Shown here in pieces: positions 13,401 through 24,274 of a stretch of DNA of 64,000 nucleotides (the first letter of the stretch is position 1; each line of letters starts with the position of its first letter). Position numbers and translations under genes: made by a program. The notes under the pieces were generated by a model. It saw nothing but the letters and a program-made list of their open reading frames with translations, was not told where the DNA came from and made no database searches. The DNA is taken from NCBI GenBank assembly GCA_003415625.1, contig PYIU01000009.1, forward strand, positions 1,674,001 to 1,738,000. The letters run 5' to 3'. This DNA comes from Aquanectria penicillioides (lineage: Eukaryota; Ascomycota; Sordariomycetes; Hypocreales; Nectriaceae).

Positions 13401-13566
13401 ACCTGTTAGAGAGTGTCGGCCCAAGGACTGAGAGATGTAAAAGAATGAAATAGCAGCACTGGGGGATCGATAAGTTAGTTTTGAGGTGATATTGGTGGAG
13501 TAAAAGTGATGTGAAGAAGGGTTCTTACAGAAGCGAGGACAATTGGACTACCAGGCCAGAAGCCAT
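10429..13566 (-). CDS. GT90 (CAP10-like) membrane glycosyltransferase
   Basis: Predicted 975-aa family GT90 glycosyltransferase. The family includes cryptococcal Cap10 and the xylosyltransferase Cxt1, which act on cell-surface glycans in the secretory pathway. Exons on the minus strand are 13566-13529, 13458-13403, 13316-13015 and 12960-10429. All junctions are GT..AG and the total is 976 codons. The ATG at 13566 was chosen because it begins a hydrophobic N-terminus that splices in frame. The first ~400 residues hold about ten hydrophobic spans. The C-terminal half is a luminal or cytosolic catalytic domain with the CAP10-type WRGTARDG motif near residue 727 and a YVVVVDEDNG segment near 825-835, where the family has its acidic nucleotide-sugar motif. 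The donor and acceptor sugars cannot be read from sequence. It is divergent from the Pfa4 gene across an 818-base gap. Confidence is high for the family and moderate for the exact N-terminus. Confidence 0.85.
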
Positions 13567-14384
13567 GATGACAGATTAGACGAGATATGAGAGGAGAGGG
13601 TTGAGCGATGATGAGGTGGACAGTGGCGCGCGTTGGATGCACCGTCGGGATGCCGGAAGCTTCAAGGCGACTCAGCAAAACTCGACATGCCGTCGCGAAT
13701 CACGCCCCCAAAAGCTAACAAAAACAGCAGCGAACGTAAAGAAACTCTCTTGAGTAAACAAAGGCCCGACAGGAAACGTCAAAACAGCCCACCAAGTTCC
13801 TGATCAGAGTCGATCTTTGGATCTCGCCCCGGCCTGCTCTGGGAGGTCAGGGGCTAGCTGTCGTGGCAGAAAGCCCTGGCGGGGTTACGTAAGCCCTTAA
13901 TTTGAGTAGACGTAGGTACCAAGGTAGGCACGTTGGTGCGTGCTCCTGTCTGTTGGTGCAATTGTTGCACAGTACTTGGCGTCCCTCAAGAGGGTCCTGG
14001 GCAGGTGCGGCGGACACGGAGCCTGGTTATTGCCATGTACCTATGATGTCAGGCCTGGGCGCCGCCCCGTACCTTCGCGGCCTCCAGTGGCTTCAGGGAG
14101 TCCGCTGTGCTAATTCTAGCATGCTGATCCCCTGGGAGCTGCAGGCTGACAGGTCACTACGTACCTAGCTTACCCACTAAAACCGCTTGCCCACCCACTC
14201 GCCTTCCGCCGCTCAGGGATCGATCGACCCCGTCCTTAGATCAAACTATCGTGTCCAAACACATCGCATCACGACCAAGCAACTTTTTTTTTTTTATTCC
14301 CTACCGGCCCGTGATGTAATTCACCATCTGTCCTAGCATAAAACACCACTGCAGGCTCTCTCTTTCTTTTCCCCCTCCCTCGTC
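13567..14384. promoter_or_regulatory. Divergent intergenic region between GT90 and Pfa4 genes
   Basis: Both flanking genes start here and are transcribed outward, so both promoters must lie in these 818 bases. A T-run followed by a CT-rich tract (about 14283-14384) sits just before the Pfa4 start and looks like its leader. No specific factor site is claimed. Confidence 0.6.
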
Positions 14385-15674
14385 ATGGCCGGCTTCAACG
14401 ACGTCCCCCTTATTAAGGGGCTTGCCGTGCCCTCCGTCTGCATCCTCATCAGCTTCTTGGGCTATTTTTCCCAGCTCGTCTTCAACTACTCGACCCTCGA
14501 CCCCGGCCCACCCGAGCGCAAGCAGACCATAATCTTCAACTCGCTCCTCGTCCTCCTCTGGCTGACCTACTACCGCGCCATCACCGTCGACCCGGGCCGC
14601 TATGTCTTCACCGATCGCGTCATTGACGCCGACGGCCGCCGCTGGTGTAACAAGTGCAATGCCCCGAAGCCCCTCCGCGCGCACCACTGCCGGCACTGCG
14701 GCCGATGTATCCCCAGGATGGACCACCACTGCCCGTGGACGCGCAACTGCGTCTCGATGACGACCTTTCCGCACTTCATGCGGTTCCTTATATACACGAA
14801 TCTGTCCCTCTGGTACCTCGGTTACCTGTGCTACCTGCGATTTGCTCTGCTCTGGGAGCACCGTCGCATGCCGGCTTACCTGGGACCCAGCCTTGCCGGC
14901 CTAATTTCTCTGTCCATCGTATCGCTCGTTGGATTCTTTACCTCCCTGGCCCTCCTTATCATGCTGGCCACCACCGTAAAGAGTTGGATGGTTAACCAAA
15001 CCATGATTGAAATGTGGGAAGAGGATCGTCACGAAGCCCTTGCCGACCGACCCGCCAAGGAGTGGTGGGATGTCGTCGGCCCCAACGGCGAGAAGTTCAA
15101 CTTTGAGAAGCTCGAATTCCCATACGACCTCGGCTTCTTCCAGAACATGGCCCAAGCTATGGGCACCGTCAACGTTTTGCTTTGGTTATGGCCCTTTGCT
15201 GGCAACCCCACAATCTCCAAGGACGGCCGCGGAATCGGCTGGGAGTGGGAAGAGAATGGCTTCAACCGCGTGGAAGGCCTCTGGCCCCCTCTGGACCCAG
15301 AGAAGATCCGTCGGGCCAACAGAGGATGGCCAGCAGCGAGGAGAGACTATGCCGAGGAGCTGCGCCAGGTCGAACTTAGCCCAGAAGACCGCAAAGCCGA
15401 GTTCCAAAAACGACAGGCCGAGGATGAGCGGCGAAAGAGGATCATGCTTGCGGAGCTGGAAGAGTTTGATGACGATTATGACATGTACAATGACGAGGAA
15501 GAAGAAGATTCGTTTGAACGAGGATTTGACGGCAAGGCGGGCTGGACCAACTCGGACGGGGACAGACTACGGGACTATGGCGTTGAGGACGAGTCAAACG
15601 ATGACGACGACGTTCCTCTCGCCGAGCTTATACGGCGGCGCAAGGTATTGAAAAAGGACGGGGATGATGATTAG
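14385..15674 (+). CDS. PFA4: DHHC palmitoyltransferase, Pfa4 type
   Basis: Single-exon gene for a 429-aa protein S-acyltransferase that attaches palmitate to cysteines of membrane proteins. In yeast Pfa4 acts in the ER and its known client is chitin synthase Chs3. Hydrophobic spans lie near residues 13-35, 48-64, 133-155 and 168-195. The zinc-binding Cys-rich domain begins at C88 and contains the catalytic DHHC tetrad at 113-116 (catalytic Cys 116), followed by PW. A TTxE-like motif is not obvious. The cytosolic tail is long and very acidic (D/E-rich from about 365), as in filamentous-fungal Pfa4. The ATG lies after a CT-rich leader and no upstream in-frame ATG fits better. It converges with the myosin gene, with 324 bases between the stops. 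Assignment to Pfa4 rather than another DHHC paralogue rests on length, the early DHHC position and the N-terminal sequence style. Confidence 0.9.
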   Translation: MAGFNDVPLIKGLAVPSVCILISFLGYFSQLVFNYSTLDPGPPERKQTIIFNSLLVLLWLTYYRAITVDPGRYVFTDRVIDADGRRWCNKCNAPKPLRAHHCRHCGRCIPRMDHHCPWTRNCVSMTTFPHFMRFLIYTNLSLWYLGYLCYLRFALLWEHRRMPAYLGPSLAGLISLSIVSLVGFFTSLALLIMLATTVKSWMVNQTMIEMWEEDRHEALADRPAKEWWDVVGPNGEKFNFEKLEFPYDLGFFQNMAQAMGTVNVLLWLWPFAGNPTISKDGRGIGWEWEENGFNRVEGLWPPLDPEKIRRANRGWPAARRDYAEELRQVELSPEDRKAEFQKRQAEDERRKRIMLAELEEFDDDYDMYNDEEEEDSFERGFDGKAGWTNSDGDRLRDYGVEDESNDDDDVPLAELIRRRKVLKKDGDDD

Positions 15675-15998
15675 AACAAAGACAAATAGACTTTCTAATT
15701 TGGAATAATTCAACCTTCTAAACAAGACTAGGAGGATGGTTTCAAAGGATATAATTCAAGTGCCTGCTTCTCCCCAAGCATCCAGACGTCCCGCCCATAC
15801 GCTTGCCAAGCACCAAGAAAACACAGTTTGTGGCTCTTCCCACCGGGGCATTGCCAAATTCGGTTGCCCTGCCCAGATCTTGTTGTATACAATGGAAAGT
15901 CTCTTCTCTTTGCGTGTGTCTGCGTGTTTGAAAAAAAATCCGACAAATTCATCATAATCCGACTCCCCCCAAGATCGTGAAGCGTAACTTCGTGTCAA
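15675..15998. other. Convergent 3' intergenic spacer
   Basis: 324 bases between the stop codons of the Pfa4 gene (+) and the myosin gene (-). Both 3' UTRs should lie here. No gene or repeat was recognised. Confidence 0.7.
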
Positions 15999-18900
15999 CT
16001 ACCAGTCATCGTCGTCTTCCTTCTCCTTCTGCATCGCGTTTTTCCTAGCGAGCAGCGCGTCTGCCAAGCTGCCCGCCAAGCTAGGGGTTGGGGTGTTGCT
16101 GCGGCTGCCGTCGGAGCCGTTTGCGCCGTTCAGGCTCATGCCAGAGTCGCGCTGTTGCAGGTCAGCCGGCTTGCGGTATCCGGCAGGGCGCTTGGCCGGC
16201 GGTTGTGGCGGCGTCGGCTTGGCCTTGGCGACAGGCGGAGCCGGAGGTGCGCGGGGGCCGGAGGAGGAGCTTGCTCCTCGACGTATGCCGCTGGCACCCA
16301 AGCCTGCCCGCCTTGCTTCTTTGCTAGCCACCAGCCTGTGAAAGTGTTAACTCGAGTCCTGTAGATGAGTAATGGCGAGATCTAGGGAGATACTGACCGT
16401 TGTTTTCCTTCTGGACAATCTCGACAAGTTCTCCAGCAAAAATGGAAAGCTCGTTCTCCTTCTGGCCGGCAAAGTCGTACAGCACCTTGGCCATAACCTT
16501 GGGCTTTGCGGGAGGGCGGGAGGAGGCGGAGGAGGCACCCGCGTAGCAGCGGAGCCCGTGCTGCCCTGGTTTCGGTTATGGCTTGGAAGAGGCTTGTGTT
16601 GAACTGGAGCTATCGCGTTGGCGAGCGACGCTCGAGGGTTGGGCACCGGCGTTGGAACAGGAGTGGAAGCAGCAGCGGCGACTGCTGCGGGAGGTTGAGG
16701 AACTGGTCTGGTACCGGCACCAGGTCTGGCTTGAGGAGTTCGGTTGCCAGTGAGTCGTGATGGTCGACCTCCAGGGCCACCAGGCTTGATAAGCTTGCCT
16801 CGGGTAATCGGTCTAGGAGGGACGGGCTTGCCCTTAGGCGTAGGCTTTGAAACAGAGTTAGGAGGCAGGCCGACTTGTGTGTGGACGGCACCACTCTTGT
16901 AGTAGTCCGCCGTCTGTTGTGAGTCCTTCAAGACCTTCACCACCTGCATCTTGTTGGGTTTCTTGGCGTATTCGATCGTTTCGCCGATCTTGAGGTTGAA
17001 ACCGCCAGGCATCACGCGCTGCATTTGGGTGAACATTTCAGTCTTCAACACACAGTTCAAGAGCGGATCGGCCTCCTGGGGAGAGCCGATGCCTAGGGAG
17101 AACCAATCATCTCGAGCCGTAGACGCTCCAATGAACTTGATCGCGCCCAAGGGGACCGACTTTTCAACGCTGATTTGAGGGTGACCGTTGACCAGCATTT
17201 GGGCGATGACGTAGAACTTGCTGTTAGTGACAATGAGGACTCGTGGGCTAGGTTTACTTGATCGGCCAAACTTGGTTTCGAGAATCTCGCCTCGACAGGA
17301 GAAGACAGCCTTCTCGTTGGAACCGATGCTGGCTGCGTGGCGAATCTGGGCACCGGGGCCGTTGCTGGCATTGATGCCCAGGTAGTCTCCGAGGAACCTA
17401 CGGGAGCCCAGCAAACTCATACTGCGTCTCTCCTTTCGGCCCTGGAGGACCCGGTGACCTTGGTCTCGAAGCTGCAGGTACTCGGCACCGGTCCGCTTCT
17501 TTCTCCAGAATCGCTGGATTCGGGTGGCTGATTCGGCTCGGTAAGCGAGATACGCCCTCCACATTCTCTGAATTCGAGTGGCCATATTGTGCCAATATCT
17601 ATCTCTCATGTGCTCAAGGGCAAAGAGGGTCTCGGGAGCCTTGATGAACGCTTTCGTGACACCCATCTGCCATTCTTCCTTCGGAATACTAGTGTCCTTG
17701 AGGATCTGTCGAACAGCCTCCTGGGTGGATCCTTGCCAAGTATACTCACCGGCGTAGGATGTAGCAGGAGACAGCAGGAAGAATCGGTCGACAAATTTGT
17801 CAAAGGCTTGACGGTAGGCAAAACCAGCACGCCGGATGCGCACGTTTTCTTGTAGACCTAGGTACTTGATTTGATGCAGGACATTGGGGCTGTTGTATTC
17901 GGTTGGGGACTTGTTCTCGTTGGGCTTGATGGTACGGATATATGACGGTTGGCATTTCATGAGGGTATCAACTAGGGCGTTGGCCGAGGCTCGGATTCGG
18001 TCACCAGCTGAGGGGGGCTGTTTGCGGTTGTCTTGATCAACCTGATGAGGGAACAGAGTGTGGACGAATTGGTTGCCGCTGTGTTGGAAGAGGTTGAGAA
18101 GGCCCTTCAATAGCTGGTCCTTGTTCTTGTCCGTGATTCCGTCAACGGTGTAGCTGACATCGCCAGCGTAGTGCTTGATGATGAAGTTGCCCTGTCGAGG
18201 GATAAGATGAGCATGTGACATGCCGTTCACGCTCTGCATGAAGGTACGGTCACAGGCGGCTGGGTCGGCGTGGGCGGTCTTGGTAGCATCCTTCATGGCA
18301 GAAAAGACACCAGGCGGGCGAACCTGCTCAATCAACTCGCACACAACCTTGTTGTCGAAATACTTGATTGGGGTCCATTGAATCTGCTCCCTGGCGTACT
18401 CATCCTGCTCGGCCTTCAATGTGAGCTGAATAAAGATCTGCTGAAGCTTTTCGTTGACATAGTTGATGCATAGCTGCTCGAAGCTGTTCTTCTCAAAAAT
18501 CTCAAAGCCGTAAATATCCAAAATACCAATGGTGTTGGTGGTGGCTTGTCTCGACTTGAGAGACTTGTTAATGCGCTCTACGATCCAGTCGAAGAGATTG
18601 TTGTAAATGGCCTTTGCCAACGCATCCCGGGTGGCAGATGCCTGAGCTGGGTTGGCAGGGGACTCGATGACCTCGCCGTTTCGAGGTGTCAAGATTCGAA
18701 TAGTGATGGAGTGAATAAGTTGATCGGGTGTAACTTCCATGAGGTATGCGACGAATTCTACCACTGATCGGTCAGTGACTTCGGCGTAGCCGTCCTTATC
18801 TTCTTGGAACTGGATGTTTCCGATCCATAGGATGGCAGCAATCATTCTAAAGATCTCATCCTGCTCGGGCTGGCTCAAGCCGATAACCTTCATGGCGTCG

Positions 18901-19814
18901 AGAGTGTCCTTAAACTCGGCGACATCGTCGATACCATCGACGTCGAAGCATTTTGATCGGCTAGTATAGACGTAAGTCTCGGGCTTTTGGATGCCAAAGG
19001 TTTCGCGGTATTTCGGGGAAGCAGCCTTTGTGAACTGGTAAAAGATGTGGAAGTTTCGCTCGTTTTGGATCTGGCCCACGACTCGTGATTTCTCGAGGAG
19101 GTAGTTGGTGATGTCAGCACCGACGGGCTCACCGGACTGGTTGAAGTAAATTTGCAGGTATTTGCCGAATCGCGACGAGTTGTTATTTCGCAATGTCTTT
19201 GCGTTACCGAAGGATTCAAGCAGGGGGTTAGTTGCCAGCACCATGTCCTTGATCTGCTTGCTCTCGCCGGATTCGCTGCCCGACACGTTGGCAATGTATT
19301 GCATGATGCGCTTGGCGGCCTCAGTCTTGCCAGCGCCAGACTCTCCTGAAATAATAACACACTGGTTGTCATTGTATGCCTTCATGTTGTAGTATGCGGA
19401 CTCGGCGATGGCGAACACGTGGGGGGGCATCTCGAGACGGTTCTTGCCCTTGTAACCGTCGAGGACCTGGTCGGTGTAGATGCCAAGGTCTCGGAAGGGG
19501 TTGACGGAAACCAAGACATGGCCAATGTATGTGTAAATTTCGGCGCCTTCGAAGCGCTTCTTGAGGTTGTCGTTGATGGCCTCGTTAGAGACCTTGCTCA
19601 GGAGGGTAAGATCCGAGACACCAATCTCCTTTTTCTTGGTGGTCTCGAAGGTCGCCTTCTTGGGTCTGTCACGGGTGTTGGCGCCGCCGGAGGCAGAGGC
19701 GGCCTGGGCGCCCTTGTTTTTGGGACGTCGTGCTATACCCTGCGAAGTTGGAAGAAAAATGTCAGTCAGCGGGATGGAAACGGCGCGGAGGGGCGAGCCA
19801 GTTCGTCTTACCAT
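15999..19814 (-). CDS. MYO1: Class I myosin, with two apparent 1-base frame breaks in the tail
   Basis: Actin-based motor needed in fungi for cortical actin assembly, endocytosis and polar growth. Exon 1 holds only the ATG (19814-19812). An intron (19811-19740) then joins to [10 protein letters not shown], the usual fungal myosin I N-terminus. The main exon is 19739-16398 and the last exon 16335-15999. The motor has the P-loop GESGAGKT (about residue 130), switch [10 protein letters not shown] and switch [12 protein letters not shown]. Two IQ motifs ([20 protein letters not shown]) follow, then a basic TH1 domain, a Pro-rich stretch, an SH3 domain (VLYDFAGQ ... GWWLAKK ... AAYVEE) and an acidic tail ending DDDDW for Arp2/3. 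As printed, frame is lost twice: in the C-rich codons before the SH3 (about 16509-16530) and in a five-base run after it (16253-16257). One extra base at each point gives exactly 1,228 codons. Read literally, the frame ends at 16347 without SH3 or tail. Sequencing error is the likely cause. Confidence 0.93.
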
Positions 19815-21885
19815 GGTGGGCGAGATTGGGGCGGAGGAGAGGGAGGAAGAAGGGGGAGGGAAGAGGAGAGGGTGGATCGTTTGTCGACGGTGAAATTAGA
19901 CGGGCATCAGGAGTCGACCCGTGAGTATAACGCGGAGGGCGCTTCGGGGGAGGAGAAGTAGAAGCAGGAGATGCGATGTTTTACGTAGCCCAAAGATGTC
20001 GGGACAGCTTGGTTGTGGCTGGAGTCGAGATTGGTGTTTAGTATAATGTGGTGCCTGACGGAAGGTGACGAAACGCCGACGATTTTCCGTCATGCACAGC
20101 CCCCTGCCTACGTATCCAGTGGCGGGGACGGACAAGTGCCTTTTGACGCGTTGTAATACGGGTTGCGCCTATGCCACGACGGTACATAATAAGAAATTTT
20201 TTGGGTACCGGCCTGATGCAGTCAGTGCCTCTACTTTGTTGACGTTTGCCCCGGATCGGGTCTCCCGGGATTGAGAATCGGACTCGCGTTTTTTTAATCC
20301 TTTGTGCCGTTGTTCTCACGGCATCACCGACCGTCTCAAGGCCCAACTCCCCCCTTCTTGGTGTGTCGTCATTGTGCGTGCGGCTTGACTGGCTCCTCCA
20401 AGGAAGCAACTAATAATAACCGACTCCACTCGATCCTCGCTGCCTCCAAGGGCTTCCGGATACCGAAAACTTGGATTTCACGATAGTATTCCCAATGTAG
20501 CACTCGCCGCCATGCCATGCAAGGAAAGTCAGATGTTGTCTCGTCTGGGCAGTTTTCGCTTCAGTTAAACGTGCGGAGGCCAGTTGCCCCTGGGCCCGAG
20601 TCACGCAGTTTGACGTGTGCTCTATTTTTTCTCTCAAGTCTGTATTCTAGACTCTGATTAGGCTCGTGGCTCAGCACATTTTAGTCTCTCTCATTAACTG
20701 TCTTGGCACCCGCTTGGCCTTTGCAAAAGGTTGGTTGGCTTGTTATCATGCCGCTGCTTGCTATGCGAACCAGGCACTTGCTAGTACATTTCAGTCCTGA
20801 ATCTCAACCTTGCTATTTGCCATCCCCATCTACAATCTATCCCCACGATGCACGCCTGAAAAAAGCGAATGAGTAGCCTTATAGCAGGCGGCATTAGCCA
20901 CACTTGTATAACCTAGGATTCTCACGAACTGTTACCAGTCACCGGGAAGATAGGCGAGACAGATCTGTGAAATAATGACGGAGAAGGGTTTGTTCCAGAA
21001 GAGGGGTTGATTGCCATTGGGCGCCGGCCGTCCAGGCGTGCGCGACCCCTCACTCCAACTTGCAAAGACTGGGAACTCGTGTGTGGCCAGACACTGATGA
21101 AAGGGCCCTTTGTGAACGATTGAGAGCCACCTTTGTCGAAACCCAGCCATGGTTTTTAGCTCCAGAATCCGGCTCCATCCCCCGAAGTGGCCCACTTTCA
21201 ACCTCCTCTGTAACATGTACAGCACTGAGGATCCCAATGATGAAAGAGCCTTGGCCTGCATTCCCGTCTCCGCCAAACAAGCTTCCATCCCATTGCCCAA
21301 AGAGGACTTGCAGCCCATTGAATAGTTAAGTCTTCCCACAATTCTTTTCGCTACCTTGTCCTTCACACCAGTCACCATTTGACCCCGATCCCCGCATGCC
21401 TCAGGCCATCGCACACTGGCCGGGTTGTCCAGTTCCGGCGTCCAGTGGTGTTATCCCTGCTCCTGTGACGCCGCCGCCGGGGAGTGAGCCGTCATTTCGC
21501 ACCAAAAGACGGCACACCAGGCCCTGTGACGCAGGGCACTTCCCGTCCCGTTGCGGGGTAGCAGCATGCGGTGGCGTGCCACTTCGACTCGCGGGACAAT
21601 TTGATCATTGGATGTTTCATCCGCTCAGGTGACGAGACAACACAACATAACATAACATTCAGGCTGGTCGCCTGCTGCCGCATCAACGGCCCATTACCAA
21701 GCCTTGGCCTTAGCCTGAGACTGATATATATATAACACCACAGCTCCCCGCACCAATTGTTTACCTCCCCCTCTTACCCATAAGCTCTCGACTAGCAAAA
21801 CACACCACGCTGCTCTCCACCTCACTTACACACCTCGTCATCATCATCTACTACCTTGTCCAACCGTTTGCCTTCATCTGACATC
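19815..21885. promoter_or_regulatory. Divergent region between myosin I and RPEL genes
   Basis: 2.07 kb carrying the promoters of the myosin gene (leftward) and the RPEL gene (rightward). A TATATATATA tract at about 21724-21733 lies roughly 160 bases before the RPEL start, followed by a CT-rich leader, and is a plausible TATA element. No convincing gene lies between; frames of up to 160 codons on the minus strand show no family features. Confidence 0.55.
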
Positions 21886-22341
21886 ATGACCGACAACATC
21901 GAACAAGATCCCCGCATGGTCGACGAGACCCCAATCTCCCCCATCCGCCCCAACCACCAGCGAAAGAATTCGCTCGAGCACCATCTCATGCATCGCCCAG
22001 AGCGTTCCCAGCTCGTCGAGAGTGCGCACCCTGCTTCCATGCACCAAGTCTGACACCTTCGCTAACCATTTGGCCCCCAAACAGAGAACATTCTCCCTGA
22101 CTCCACAGCCGCCCCAGGTCTCCTGGCGCACCAGAAGGAGGTGAGTCAAGCCCGGGTCGCACGCCCGCGCTGCTGTGGTCCATGTCTCAGGCCACCCCGC
22201 TGACAGGGTATCGCCACTCAATTGTAGCTTCAGAAACACATGCTCGAGGACAAGCTCAACGATAAAATCTCCCACCGCCCGGCGCCTGAGGAGCTCATCA
22301 AGGAGGGCGTTCTCCACGACGACCCCCGCGCCTCTGAGTAA
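21886..22341 (+). CDS. Small RPEL-repeat protein, predicted G-actin binder
   Basis: Predicted 101-aa protein from exons 21886-22021, 22085-22140 and 22228-22341 (102 codons including stop). The introns have GTGCGC..CAG and GTGAGT..TAG ends, the first with a GCTAACC branch. Two RPEL-like motifs are visible. One lies near residues 31-50 (core RPERSQLVEKNIL, with Gln where the consensus has Glu) and the other near residues 70-95 (core RPAPEELIKEGVL, close to consensus). RPEL motifs in animal MRTF and Phactr proteins bind monomeric actin. A fungal role is unproven here, so actin binding is inferred from the motif. The protein is hydrophilic, with no signal peptide or membrane span. It lies next to class I myosin, another actin-binding protein, but in a separate transcription unit. 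Confidence 0.8.
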
Positions 22342-23353
22342 ATGCAATGCGACGATTTAACCCAAGCAATATTTGGCATCAGGGTAGCATCTGCGCGATG
22401 ATGTAATGCGTCCGAGGGCGGGCGCTGGGAGGATTTCTTCGACTTGGAGCTGGACTTTCAGGCAACAAATGGGAATTGAGATTTCGGAATAACGGAGAGG
22501 GCGCTTCTTGGAATTGGCAACGATGTCTTACATGAGCTTATTTGATTTTAGTTAGAAGAATAACAAAGGAGAGCATCGTCTCACACCACGGTGGTGCGCT
22601 AGCTCTGACCCTTGGCTCTGCTGCTCATGCGCAATCCTCGTCTGCGCCAACGCAAGACATATCGTGGCATGCATGAAAGACACTTCTGCACTATTGAGCA
22701 GGTCCTCTTTACGGATGAATTGTGTTACTAATAGATCTTGCTTACGACGAGACGGCATAATTAAAAAAAAATGAACCAGCAAAGGAAGTGGGCCGTTTTC
22801 AATTGAGCGGCCATTGTGTTTGCGGGACTGCAGGGACATGGGTACCGGAACTGAAACCGAATGTCCCATGTCTTTGTGATGGCATTTCGCACTTTTCAAA
22901 CCCCGGGATTCTGGGACTTGAAGTTTATATTAACTGGAGGTGAGCATGGAAATGAAGGCATCATGGTACGTCATTAGGTGCCTGGTCGCCTTGATGTTGT
23001 AGTGAGAGTGGTCGACCCAGTAATATCATCGATAAGCTTGCCCCCCCCCCTTACAACATAAAACAGGATGCATTGAACTGTAGATTAGGCTAAAAATACA
23101 ACTCTCAAACTTCAACTGGGAACTCGCCAACATCTGATCAGCAAATTCGATATCTCAGCAAGTTTAGAAGGCCCAAATCTCCGTCTTTGGTCCACCAATC
23201 CAATACTCCGGTTGGCCAGACTATGCATGATATAGCCGTTAAGGAGCCGCAAGATCACGAAGAGTATGAAAATGCCCAATTGGAGACTGAATGATCAAGT
23301 CCGATTTGGCGGGATGATTGCAGCCCCCGGTCTCCTAGGAGTCTTTAATTACT
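22342..23353. other. Convergent spacer with C10 run
   Basis: About 1 kb between the 3' ends of the RPEL gene and the esterase gene. It contains a C10 run at 23041-23050. A 115-codon minus-strand frame at 22552-22899 has no recognisable features and is not called. Confidence 0.6.
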
Positions 23354-24274
23354 CTAATTCTTGTGGACAGGGTCGGACCCAATGGGATCCTTGATCCATC
23401 CGCTGGGGATTTGGGTGATAAAATCATACCAGTAGTCGCCGAACAGTTGGTATCCCTTGTTAGTTGGGTGAATGCAGTCTCGGAGGTTGCTTGTCTTGAA
23501 GGATGTGAAATCCACCGCGAGGACTTTGTGGCCTGCATCACGACGCTTTTTGACAACGCCAGGAATCAACTTTTGGTATTTGACCGTGTTCTCCTCCTGG
23601 GTCTCGTGGCATGAGTGGATGATTTTTGCGACGAGGATCGTCGCATCAGGGCATTCCTTGACCATCTTGTCAATCAGCTTGCCAAGACGATCGGCCGCTC
23701 CTTGGGCATCGGTTCCCTGTAGCGAGAGCTTCTTGCTTGGGTTCATATCATTTGTGCCAGCGTGAACTAGAATGACGTTTGGTCGTTGCTTTAAAGAAGG
23801 CTCGATGTGATCGGCGATATATTTGATTGTTTTCCCCCTCCAAGCAGCCTGCAACCCTTCATGTTAGCAAACACCTTTCAACTTATCCCAGTGGTACTCA
23901 CGAAATAACCATCCTTCATAGTACCATCATAATGTTCTGTACCAGCCCATACTACTTTGTTTTCTAATGCACGGTTAGAGAAAATGACAACCTGAAGGCG
24001 GGGAAATGATTTCCGTACTGCTAAGATCATCGCGAAGCTGTTTTCGGTACCCGTTCCCATCGCCGCCATCCTTGTCACTCAGAAACCCGACGGTAATCGA
24101 GTCGCCGACGGGGAGGATTCGAAGTTTTTTACCATGTGCGATTTCCTTGCCGGCCTTCGCTTTGCTGTAGTTTAGCACATGGGTGGGTGCGCAAAAGCCT
24201 TGATGTGTTGGATTGGCAATACCCTCCCCAATAAATGGCGTGACAGCCAAACAAAGCCACAAGAGTTTCCACAT
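23354..24274 (-). CDS. Secreted SGNH-hydrolase esterase, CE3-like
   Basis: Predicted 270-aa secreted hydrolase. Exons on the minus strand are 24274-24019, 23963-23902 and 23848-23354 (271 codons). The introns are 55 bases (GTACGG..TAG with CTCTAAC) and 53 bases (GTGAGT..CAG). Residues 1-20 form a signal peptide. The SGNH blocks are visible: GDSITVG with nucleophile Ser59, the GTND block at 137-140, and DCIH with Asp230 and His233 completing the triad. The order and spacing resemble carbohydrate esterase family 3 (acetylxylan esterases), so deacetylation of plant or fungal cell-wall polysaccharide is likely. The substrate is not proven by sequence. An apparently open read-through of the first intron is ignored because splicing restores the family-like sequence AGTEHYDGTM. 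Confidence 0.85.
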
